A stretch of 64,000 nt of DNA from Mitsuaria sp. PDC51 (GTDB lineage: Bacteria; Pseudomonadota; Gammaproteobacteria; Burkholderiales; Burkholderiaceae_C), in NCBI RefSeq assembly GCF_900113225.1, contig NZ_FOZE01000001.1, positions 1,550,001-1,614,000 on the forward strand, given 5' to 3'. The position numbers were made by a program, and so were the translations under genes. The first letter of the stretch is position 1. Each line of letters opens with the position of its first letter. Of this stretch, positions 34,701 through 41,449 are shown in pieces. The notes beneath the pieces were generated by a model. That model was not told the origin of the DNA and made no database searches. It saw only the letters and a list, made by a program, of their open reading frames with translations.

Positions 34701-34789
34701 TGCTCGGTGGCAGCCTTCAGGTGCAGAGCGAGCCGGGGGCGGGGACGCGGGTGGTGCTGGGCTTTGCGGCGGGGACGGTGGTGGGTTGA
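31769..34789 (+). CDS. Propeller-type (Reg_prop/Y_Y_Y) sensor histidine kinase, NarX-like core
   Basis: This is a giant inner-membrane sensor of 1006 residues from the ATG at 31769 (in-frame ATGs at 31649 and 31709 would add 40 or 20). After a signal segment (GWALAALAAGLVLAGAGARA), the periplasmic part is built of two-component-regulator propeller repeats, such as ARLWICTANGLFRFDG, GRLWLLTEGGVFVR, GSLWLGTNARGVHRW and GRLWMGTDQGVFIRS, then a Y_Y_Y strand domain. A membrane helix (VSLMLLWWLSIRW) precedes a HisKA_3 core with H816 in RVSRELHDELGQQLA and a HATPase with GDDGIGFDP and GFGVLGMQERARLLGG. Such cores signal to NarL/FixJ-type regulators; the nearest is 191 nt upstream. Confidence 0.9.
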   Translation: MRRRIAGWALAALAAGLVLAGAGARAERIVLESYQEDQGLTNLTSQCLVQDPRARLWICTANGLFRFDGFRIHAEPLPKEAGGYSYGARVDVSGRLWLLTEGGVFVRDDGRKDGQDGPAWTELLKPDGKHLHVTSGQQLELDRQGRVYAIDEDRLLWTATAAGALGSSLMVQRMAIPQLQSRPEQLLPMRQRGEALWFGCGSQLCEWRDGRVQQWGPAQGLPQDVWGQLLVSRDGSLWTRSSRRLARLAPGSTRFAVVAAPPRQWVYGDNGLAEDEHGLILVLTTRGLAAWNGERWREWTQDDGLPETPLRGLMFDAEGSLWLGTNARGVHRWIGYGRAEHWTGASGLPAPAVLDVARDGKGRLWAATANGVAWFDAAARRFRKVKLPTTRPSGLVHRLAVDQAGDLWWVDAGQVIRVKAGEDQGRVVASDTGLQTISQGAGRVYASGSDGLELIELSEGRLRRHKIGAGRFDPRYDIRVLSDGAREDFVVSGRDLWRYQPEGWTPVADAQGDWIDALQAMVLDHTVWAGGTSGLGIHALSGATARQLQFLPKSAFGGAAAASLHADLDGRLWMGTDQGVFIRSTGGDWSRLDRRTGLVWNDVTPAFLADADGSIWIGTGAGLTHLLPGNTQAPLPALRLEDMVFGSTSTRVPPLEPVPWRDRTLRIAVGTAGFSRARSLRIEYRLGAESPWRTSQSAVIDLGALESGEHTLEVRAGGLTSVEAPGPVMRLAFDVLPPWWNSREARAAAAVSLMLLWWLSIRWSRRRDRERQRQLEAAVAERTAALADSEAALLRLGEYNAHALEEERLRVSRELHDELGQQLAALKMEVSVAKMRQNAGGSAHSLDPDLLLGRVDRLVSTVRGLVSQLRPSALDGGLEAALQWLAAEFTSNTALPCSLQVDPDTREIPLPMATMVFRIAQESLTNVRRHAQASRASLRLAREGAGWLLSIGDDGIGFDPLARRDGFGVLGMQERARLLGGSLQVQSEPGAGTRVVLGFAAGTVVG

Positions 34790-34818
34790 GGTCGAACGAA
34801 TTGTGAGCGGAGGGAGGT

Positions 34819-35128
34819 ATGCCATGGCGAAGGATGAGGCGAGTCAGCATGGCCTCAACGCCCTCCGATTCAAGTACGCCGAGCGGCCGACATTTGATCG
34901 TCTTGTCGATCACTCGAAAGCGGTGGGACGGGCCCGATCCGGACAAAGCATGCGGCCAACCGCGACCGCGCCCGTGAGATCGTCAGTCATTTGTTTGCGG
35001 GTAGCACCCACATCGTCCGACGCAGCGTCAGCGAGGCGATAGATGCAGGCGGGCTGAGCATGTTGGACCCTAATGTGCGAAGCGCAGCGTTCGCCGATTT
35101 CCATCGAGCCTGCGACAAGAGCAGGTAG
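34819..35128 (+). pseudogene. Short gene remnant with a probable one-base frameshift
   Basis: A strong ribosome site (GGAGGGAGG) precedes ATG 34819, whose frame gives HLIVLSITRKRWDGPDPDK before losing sense. One base over, the frame continues as KHAANRDRAREIVSHLFAGS and THIVRRSVSEAIDAGGLSM to a TAG at 35126-35128, with protein-like composition and G/C-rich third positions. The shift falls in an AAA run at 34945-34947, where one extra A would explain it. A third frame from ATG 34824 (MAKDEASQHGLNALRFKYAE) also looks plausible for the N-terminus. I do not recognise the product. The remaining bases to 35497 show no supported gene. Confidence 0.35.
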
Positions 35129-35497
35129 ACGCCGCATGTCATGAACAGCCCTGCACCCACTGCTCCCTGTTGCCATACTCCGGCGTAGAACATCGGCAGC
35201 CGGCGTGCAACGACTTCCAGAACATGCGATCGCATCTTGGGTCGACGACGGGTCGCGCAGCCATGGCCAGGGCCCGCATGATCGCTACCAGCGCCGGGCA
35301 ACGGGTCCTTCGTCAAAGCCACGAAGCTGATGGCAAAGAATGCGTCGGTGGGCCGGCCGGCAGGGCGGTAGTGAACAAGGAGACGCTGAGCGGGCACGCT
35401 GTGGCTTCGAAGGCTCACGCAAAGCCGACCGCCTAGAAAGCGCCTAGCTCGAAGTAGGCCAGCTAGCCCAGCCTCACGTCGAAAACGCGGCTAAGCT

Positions 35498-36961
35498 TCA
35501 CGGGAGATCGCGAAGAATGATATCCAACTGATGTGCTGCGACGCCCACCTCAGGAACGAAGGCACTGTCTGGCCGATATGCCTTTATGCAAACACCGGGA
35601 TGGATTAGGTTTCGCCACTCTCGCAAGTTCTCGGGGATGTCCAGCGTTCCAAGATTCAACAGGCCGCGAGCGCCTCGCATTAGGTTGTTGAGGTTCCACG
35701 ACGTCGGATCAGTGGAAACCTCAAAATTCTTTGGATTCAGGCGAGCGGCCGCTGCTACGGCCAGATCAGCGGCTGTCTGCCGCTTGAGGAAGTCCATAAG
35801 CACTGCCTCAAGGGCGGTGCCGAATCCTGCCAGGGCAATACGACAACTTCCGTTCCGGTAGGCGCCCACTGCGCCCTTCTGTGCAGCGTAGGCAATTTCC
35901 CGGAGCTGCGTGTCGGTGACGTTCTGGAAGCGGGTCAACTCCAGTGGAAATAGCACAGCACGACGCGCTACAGGCGCTGCGACCTGTGAGAACTGGGGGC
36001 TGCTGGTAGCCATGTGCGCGTAGAGCCGATTGCGGAAATGCAAATTACCCGCCCTTCGCTCCATCACTCCAAGGACGACAAGAAATCGTTGATCCTCGTT
36101 GCCGGCCGCAAGAGGTACTGGCTGACCGGTAGCAGCAGATGACACGATGCCGCTCAGCGCCGCGTCGCCCAACACGCGACGGAAGAGGTTGCTGATGTGG
36201 TCGCTCGTCGAAAGGCGGTCGGCTTCAGCGGCAATGGCTGCTTGCGGATCGTCGGTCCCAAGAATCGCTTGTATCAGCCGCTGGACCAAATACGGTTGGC
36301 CGCCGACTGCCTCATGGATCATCGTCGCGACCTCAGGCGGGTTTGCAAGGCCGCCCCTTTCGGCCAGACGCTGAATGTCGTTGACCACCAAATCAGCGGT
36401 GTCGATCCGTTCGCAGATGTTGAACGGCGAGTTGGCTTCCGCGACTAGGCGCTCAGGACGGAACGTGCCGGCGAACACGAAGCGCAGTCGCTTCGCGATA
36501 TGACCATCATCCGCAGCCGCGCGTTCACTTGAAATGGCGCGCAATTGGCCGAAGAAGGAGTTGCGCCACTGATCGTTGTCGATGGTGGACGCCTCATCGA
36601 TCAGGACCACCACTGGGCCCGCCCCGGCTGGCAACGCGCAGGTAAGGGCCGCCGACAAGTCATCGGTCTCGTCAATCACGACGTCATGTCTCAACGCCGA
36701 GGCCACTTTTCGAGCAAACCACGTCGTCAGCTGCGCATAGGCGGTGAATGGCGGCTGGGCCTGAAGGTCCACCATGGCAGTTGGCGTCGCATTCTCATTG
36801 AGCGTCCGCCGCAGGCGCAACAGCGCAGAAGTCTTGCCGTGTTGACGTGGGCCGAGCAGCAGCACCCACCGGCCGGCCTGGATTTGTCGGACAAGGTCTA
36901 GCTCGAACGGACGTTCTGCATAGTCGCCGTCATCAAGTGGAACTGGTCCCTGCAGATGCAT
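35498..36961 (-). CDS. AAA-like (AAA_35-type) P-loop ATPase with a C-terminal RNxIHP domain
   Basis: This 487-residue cytoplasmic protein starts with GPVPLDDGDYAERPFE, then P-loop GPRQHGKTS (37-45, K43), a strand MVDLQAQPP and Walker B VVVLIDEAS (D122-E123). Sensor-like RFVFAGTFRPERL and a helical lid with GGQPYLVQRLIQAIL follow. This order is typical of AAA-like ATPases of the STAND-related AAA_35 group. The C-terminal 150 residues end in LREWRNLIHPGVCIKAY (R450 to H454). That motif recalls helical HEPN-type domains but with non-canonical R-x3-H spacing. It is the second gene of an operon, 14 nt after the larger ATPase with AGAAGGAAG before its ATG. Function unknown; defence is a hypothesis. 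Confidence 0.75.
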   Translation of the reverse strand: MHLQGPVPLDDGDYAERPFELDLVRQIQAGRWVLLLGPRQHGKTSALLRLRRTLNENATPTAMVDLQAQPPFTAYAQLTTWFARKVASALRHDVVIDETDDLSAALTCALPAGAGPVVVLIDEASTIDNDQWRNSFFGQLRAISSERAAADDGHIAKRLRFVFAGTFRPERLVAEANSPFNICERIDTADLVVNDIQRLAERGGLANPPEVATMIHEAVGGQPYLVQRLIQAILGTDDPQAAIAAEADRLSTSDHISNLFRRVLGDAALSGIVSSAATGQPVPLAAGNEDQRFLVVLGVMERRAGNLHFRNRLYAHMATSSPQFSQVAAPVARRAVLFPLELTRFQNVTDTQLREIAYAAQKGAVGAYRNGSCRIALAGFGTALEAVLMDFLKRQTAADLAVAAAARLNPKNFEVSTDPTSWNLNNLMRGARGLLNLGTLDIPENLREWRNLIHPGVCIKAYRPDSAFVPEVGVAAHQLDIILRDLP

Positions 36962-36975
36962 GCGGCTTCCTTCTA

Positions 36976-39498
36976 TTAGTCGTTGTAGTGGCTTAAGGCT
37001 TGGCTGAACCAGGAGGCCCGCATTTGCAATTGCCCATCACGCTCCTCTACGACGCCGTAGAGCCTGAGCATGCGTAGAGCGCCCGCCAACGTGTTTTCAC
37101 CCCATGCGGTTTCGTCGCCAGGTAGACGCTCAATGATTTCGGCTGAGGTGGTGGCACCAGCGGCTACGGCGCGACTAACTGCCTTCTCGAATGGCGTGGC
37201 TTGGCCCCAGTAGGTCGTGAGGTAGTGTTCTGCAAACTCAAACGTCTCTGTCGTGTCGACAACGTCCTCTGCGGACAAAGTCAGATTTCGCCGGTCTGCG
37301 CGATCGTCTAGTGAACGAATCAGTCGATCGCCAAGGTATTGAACGATTTGCGGGTGCCCACTAGTCCGAGACCAAGCTTCGTTCTCGAAGGCTGATCCGT
37401 CCACGATCTGGATGTTCATGGCTCGTAGGGGGTCGATCAACAAGGATAGCGCATCGCTCCTATCAAGCTGAGCCAGTTGGACCTCACGACAGAAGTTCCA
37501 ATGAGGAGAGAGCGGGTCCCATAGGCGATTTGCGATACGCCGCTCGCCCGAGAAGACGAAGTGTGCTGCGCCTTCTTGTGATAGTGACCGGCAAGCCCTG
37601 AAGAAGCCCTCCGGCACTGAATCGTTCGAAGGGGTGCTGTCCCAGTCCAGCAACTGATCAATCTCGTCCAGGATGATGACGACTTGCCCTTCGCCTCTCT
37701 CGCCAAGTTTCGCGACGAGGTCTGCCATATGGTCTGGTCGAAAATCTGCCTGCAGGTCAACTCCCCACTTGCGCCGCGCAAGATCGCCGAAATCTGCCCA
37801 CGTGCGGACTGTCTGGCAGTCTCCAAAGTAGGTCTGGAACCGCATATTGCTGAGTTCTAGTTGCAGTCGTCTGATGAGGGACGTCTTTCCGATACGCCGG
37901 CTTCCAAGAATGGCCACGCTGTTGGTTGCAATAGTCTGCAGAACGGTCGCCGCTTCCCTCTCCCGCCCGTAAAACATGCGCGCCGGTGTGGCGTTGTTGA
38001 GGATGTACGGGCTGACCTTGGTTAGGTCCGACTGCGTCAATACAAAGTCCATCAACGGCAAAATCGGACGCCGGCGTTCGGCCATGCTTTCCAAATGATC
38101 CGGGCTAAGCACGACCACATTGGTTGGCAAGAAGATCTGACTTTTTCGATGGGCTTGAAGCTGCTCAGCATCAAGCTGATGGGGCGCCAGATAGATGGCA
38201 ACAGGTGACCCCGGCGCCTGTTCAATCGACTGCTGTGCCACCGTTCGTGCTCGCTCAGGCGTCAAGGGCGCAGAGTTCGACGCCACATGAAGCCGGGATG
38301 CGAACGGTTGGATCTGAGGGGCAACAAGGTCTGCAGTCGTATCGAGCAAGCCAATGCTCGAACGCGGATCCCCGACCATCTCGGCGAACAGAGCAATTGC
38401 CTGGCCAGTGCTGAAGTTCCGTTTCAGTGTCCGGGCGCGCTCAACCCATGGACGACGCCCCCAGCTCACAGACTGTGCACCGTCCCCCAGCTCCAACGCG
38501 ATTTGGTGTCGTCCTTCCGCATAGCTTGCAAGAGCGAGCCTTGCCTGGTTAGGGCCAACCGGAAGGTCTTCTGCACGAACCTCCAATCGTGTCCTAAGGC
38601 CTTCTTCGATGATCTTGTCGAGGGCCACCCTCTCGACGGTCCTTGGCGCGTCAACGGTGGCTGCTTGTTTAATTGCCTCAGCCAAGCTGCCACTCTCAGC
38701 TTGAGCCAGGCTCATTGGATAGCGAACCGCCTCGAACAGGGTCGACAGCGTGCGATCAGAAACTTCCTTCAAACCCTGACCGTCGGCGAGCAGGATCAGA
38801 GCCATGCCGAGCTCAGTCATGCGCTCTTGCAGATTGGGGTAGGTAAAGGCAAGGTCTCGTTGCTGTCGTCCGCCGGATTGATTCTGAAAGACGGTAGCCA
38901 CACCGGCGACAGGCCTGTTGCCCACTGCAAGGACATGGGTCAAGCTGCGACGTAGGCCGGCATCGACGAGTGCCGCTGAATTGACAGATACCTTGACTTG
39001 CAGGCTCGCGTTGGCGGCACCTACGGCGGCATGAACCAGCCGATGAGTCCGCGTTTCCATCTCGCCCGCGGACCTGAACCTACGCTTGTAGCTGTCTTTG
39101 TAGACCTCAGCCACACGCAGCAGGGCTTCGACAGGTGTGTCGGTTCGAAGAATTCGACCCAGTCCGACATGGAGCAGCTGGCCCGCGACCCAGTCCGCTC
39201 GGTTGGACCCATGTGAAAGGAACTGTGGTAGCCCCCATTTCTCGACCTGGCTGCCACTCGTGTTGAAGGCGATCAAATCGAGAAACAGGGGATATGACAG
39301 AGGCTTCGTTCGAAGAAATTCTGCCAATCGGTCACGACTCAGATCACCCTCGTTGACCAGTAGCTGAATCTCATGGACGGCGTTTGCAGTGTTTCGCTGC
39401 TGCAGCTCGATAGCTGGCCAATCAATGAAGTCCCTCTCTGCTAGGAGGTTCGGTGATACCGACGAGCGAAAGGCAGCAATTGTTTCTTCGATGGTCAT
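36976..39498 (-). CDS. Large protein with a REase-like N-terminus, AAA ATPase and winged-helix end
   Basis: This 840-residue cytoplasmic protein has several regions. Residues 175-262 (VDAGLRRSL, QSGGRQQRDLAFTYPNLQER, LADGQGLKEVSDRTL) resemble the core of DpnII/MboI-type endonucleases, but the usual catalytic Glu position reads Ala201. Residues 280-490 are unassigned. An ATPase domain (about 505-700) has FYGRER, P-loop GSRRIGKTS (532-540, K538), Walker B VVIILDEIDQLL (D611-E612) and FVFSGERRIANRLWDPLSPH. The end (about 745-840) looks like a winged helix. This suggests an ATP-gated effector. The ATG at 39498 is preferred over a TTG one codon earlier. It is co-transcribed with the downstream ATPase. 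Product not recognised as a named system. Confidence 0.75.
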   Translation of the reverse strand: MTIEETIAAFRSSVSPNLLAERDFIDWPAIELQQRNTANAVHEIQLLVNEGDLSRDRLAEFLRTKPLSYPLFLDLIAFNTSGSQVEKWGLPQFLSHGSNRADWVAGQLLHVGLGRILRTDTPVEALLRVAEVYKDSYKRRFRSAGEMETRTHRLVHAAVGAANASLQVKVSVNSAALVDAGLRRSLTHVLAVGNRPVAGVATVFQNQSGGRQQRDLAFTYPNLQERMTELGMALILLADGQGLKEVSDRTLSTLFEAVRYPMSLAQAESGSLAEAIKQAATVDAPRTVERVALDKIIEEGLRTRLEVRAEDLPVGPNQARLALASYAEGRHQIALELGDGAQSVSWGRRPWVERARTLKRNFSTGQAIALFAEMVGDPRSSIGLLDTTADLVAPQIQPFASRLHVASNSAPLTPERARTVAQQSIEQAPGSPVAIYLAPHQLDAEQLQAHRKSQIFLPTNVVVLSPDHLESMAERRRPILPLMDFVLTQSDLTKVSPYILNNATPARMFYGREREAATVLQTIATNSVAILGSRRIGKTSLIRRLQLELSNMRFQTYFGDCQTVRTWADFGDLARRKWGVDLQADFRPDHMADLVAKLGERGEGQVVIILDEIDQLLDWDSTPSNDSVPEGFFRACRSLSQEGAAHFVFSGERRIANRLWDPLSPHWNFCREVQLAQLDRSDALSLLIDPLRAMNIQIVDGSAFENEAWSRTSGHPQIVQYLGDRLIRSLDDRADRRNLTLSAEDVVDTTETFEFAEHYLTTYWGQATPFEKAVSRAVAAGATTSAEIIERLPGDETAWGENTLAGALRMLRLYGVVEERDGQLQMRASWFSQALSHYND

Positions 39499-39602
39499 CA
39501 AATCAAGTTTCGCTTCGCCTCGTGATCTTGTCCACGGCTCCTTAGCTACATGTGCGGTTCGAATGGATATGCGGAGCCTGCAGTGGGCTCACCTTTGAGG
39601 GC

Positions 39603-39631
39603 AAAAAAAAAACAGCCCCAGTGGGCTGTTT
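39603..39631 (-). terminator. Intrinsic terminator downstream of tRNA-Ala
   Basis: AAACAGCCC (39610-39618) and GGGCTGTTT (39623-39631) form a 9-bp stem with a CAGT loop. On the minus strand the stem is followed by ten T residues (A-run 39603-39612 on the plus strand). It lies about 100 bases past the tRNA 3' end and just before the ATPase operon, so it should stop tRNA read-through into that operon. Confidence 0.88.
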
Positions 39632-39728
39632 AAATTTAGAGATGCAATCGGCCCATGGACATACGGTCTGCACCACTGCAAGCGGATGCTTATAAAGTGG
39701 CAGATTTCCCTCTGAGGCCTGGATGTGT

Positions 39729-39804
<76 letters not shown>

Positions 39805-39817
39805 AACGAAGACTTGA

Positions 39818-39848
39818 ACTATAGCAGAGATTCTTGCGCCGACGGCAA
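39818..39848 (-). promoter_or_regulatory. Candidate promoter of tRNA-Ala
   Basis: On the minus strand a -10-like TATAGT (39823-39818) lies about 14 bases before the tRNA 5' end. A -35-like TTGCCG (39848-39843) sits 19 bases further upstream. The spacing is slightly long, so the -35 assignment is tentative. Confidence 0.4.
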
Positions 39849-39895
39849 GTGGGCGGGGACTGGCGCGGCATTCGCACCGCCGCTGGTTGCGGAGG

Positions 39896-41305
39896 TCACC
39901 AGCGGCACCCCTTGTCGCGCGCAGCGTCGCGGACCAGCGGGACGACCGCCAGCAGCCCCTTGTCCGCGTAAGCCTTGCGGCAGTCCTGCTGCCCAGCCTT
40001 GCGCATCTCCTCGGCCAACGGGTCCTTGTCCTCGGGCGGCTTGGGCAGCGCCTGGATCACGCCGGACGGCGAGCCGCGCGGTCGCATCGGGCCGCGCGAA
40101 GGATTCATGTCGAGGTTCAGCTTGGGAGCGTTCGGCGGCGTCGAGGCGGGCGTCGCCACGTCGTGACCGACGCGCGCGCCAGCGTCCGGCGCGCCGACGC
40201 TGGGCTGCGTCGTCGTCGCTGTGGTCGAGCCGTCCAGCGAGACGCGGTTGGCCGGAGTGGGCGACGGCGTGGTCGCCGCTGTTGGCTGTGGAGGCGTCGT
40301 CTGGGCCGACGGCGTGGACGTTGCCGCGGGCGCCGGGGTCGGCGTGGGCGTGGTCGTGGTCGTGGGCGTGGGCGGGGCCGTCGGCGCAGGAGTCGGCGGT
40401 GCGGGCGCGGGGCTGGGTGCCGGTCGCGGGACCGGCGCTGGCGCGGCGGTCAAGGGCGGCAGTTCGGCAGGTGCCTTCAGTTCCGGCGGGAGCGGCGCGG
40501 GCGCCGAGCGCTCGATCGGCGCGCGCTCGATCCGCCGCACCGTGGTCGGCGTCTCGCTGAGGATCGGGGCCGGCCGCTCTGGCAGCTGCAAGGTCGGCGA
40601 GGGCGCCTGGAGTGCGTCCGTCGGTGCCGCTGGGCGTAGTGGCGCGGCTTCGCGGGCCGGCGCGATCGGCGTCGGTGCCGCGGTCATCGCCTCGCCGGGC
40701 GTCGTGAGCGTGGTGATCGCCGGGGGCAGCTCGGGCGAAGGCGCTGGCGCCGCCGCCGGAGAGGGCGCCGGAGCGGGCGGCGGGGCCGGTGTGGGCGAGG
40801 GCGTCGGCACCCGCGCTGGAGCCGGTGCGGGCGTCGTGAGCGCGGGCGGCGGTGGGGCAGGTGTCGGTGTCGGAGCGGGCTTTGGCGTCGGCGTCGTTGC
40901 CGCCGGCGGTGCCCTGCGATCCGCGGGCGCGTCCCCCGTCAATTCATCGCCGGGCTGTTGCCGCCACTGGCCCTGGCGAGCGGCGCCCGGGGCTTTCCGC
41001 TGCTCGGGCGTCGGTGGCGTCTCCCGGACCGCGCCGCCGGAGCGCGGCTGCTTCGCATCGCCGACCGGGCCCCGCTCGGGCAGCACGACCGCGGGCGCGC
41101 CGGAGCCCGGCTCGTAGCGGTCGCCCTGCAGGCGCACGTTCAGCGGGCCCCAGACGCCTTCGCCGGGCTTGGCGGCGCCGCCCGGCGCATTGCCCACGAC
41201 CAGCAGCACCAGCACGTGCAGCAGCACGGCCAGCAGCAGGGCCTGCCCCATCTGGTCGGGTGCTCGCAGCAGCGGTGTCGAGGCGGGATCGAGGACGGCG
41301 GACAA
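39896..41305 (-). CDS. Proline/threonine-rich, single-pass, TonB-like envelope protein
   Basis: This protein of up to 469 residues has one N-terminal membrane helix (QALLLAVLLHVLVLLVVG) and then more than 330 residues dominated by Pro, Ala and Thr (PTPTPAP-type repeats), consistent with an extended span across the periplasm as in TonB. The C-terminal 50 residues are compact and charged, with AEEMRKAGQQDCRKAYADKG and a final cluster DKGCRW containing two cysteines. It lacks a recognisable TonB C-terminal domain. The start is a TTG at 41305 without a clear ribosome site; an ATG at 41251 just before the helix is an alternative. No exbB/exbD is nearby, so an energy-transducing role is not established. 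Confidence 0.7.
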   Translation of the reverse strand: MSAVLDPASTPLLRAPDQMGQALLLAVLLHVLVLLVVGNAPGGAAKPGEGVWGPLNVRLQGDRYEPGSGAPAVVLPERGPVGDAKQPRSGGAVRETPPTPEQRKAPGAARQGQWRQQPGDELTGDAPADRRAPPAATTPTPKPAPTPTPAPPPPALTTPAPAPARVPTPSPTPAPPPAPAPSPAAAPAPSPELPPAITTLTTPGEAMTAAPTPIAPAREAAPLRPAAPTDALQAPSPTLQLPERPAPILSETPTTVRRIERAPIERSAPAPLPPELKAPAELPPLTAAPAPVPRPAPSPAPAPPTPAPTAPPTPTTTTTPTPTPAPAATSTPSAQTTPPQPTAATTPSPTPANRVSLDGSTTATTTQPSVGAPDAGARVGHDVATPASTPPNAPKLNLDMNPSRGPMRPRGSPSGVIQALPKPPEDKDPLAEEMRKAGQQDCRKAYADKGLLAVVPLVRDAARDKGCRW

Positions 41306-41449
41306 GGTGGATCGCGGCGGTCGGCGCTGGGGCGCAGCATAGCCGGGATCCCCAGGGCGCCGTGTCAGGGCTTGCCTTCGGAGAGGTGTCGTCGCGAGGG
41401 GCGCGGCGCGAAGACCGCCGTGACCACGGCGGCTGCGGCGCGAGCGGGC

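Larger units (their letters stand above)
34790..39640. other. A/T-richer accessory segment next to a tRNA gene
   Basis: From the end of the propeller kinase to the terminator beside tRNA-Ala, base composition drops visibly. Codons ending in A or T, CTAG tetramers (for example three between 35430 and 35475) and frequent TCA/TTG/CAA triplets appear, all scarce in the flanking genes. The segment holds a frameshifted short gene and a two-gene ATPase operon and no housekeeping function. There is no integrase, transposase or inverted repeat, and I could not find a second copy of the tRNA 3' end. Horizontal acquisition is inferred from composition and position only. Confidence 0.65.

Noticed and set aside
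34987-35418. 143-residue minus-strand frame next to the ATPase operon
   Set aside because: No motif, no ribosome site and no coherent domain; it is opposite the better-supported frameshifted gene remnant. A decayed gene cannot be excluded.
40221-41117. 298-residue plus-strand Gly/Ala/Val-rich frame
   Set aside because: It is the complementary reading of the Pro/Thr/Ala repeats of the minus-strand TonB-like gene (PAP and PTP codons read backwards).
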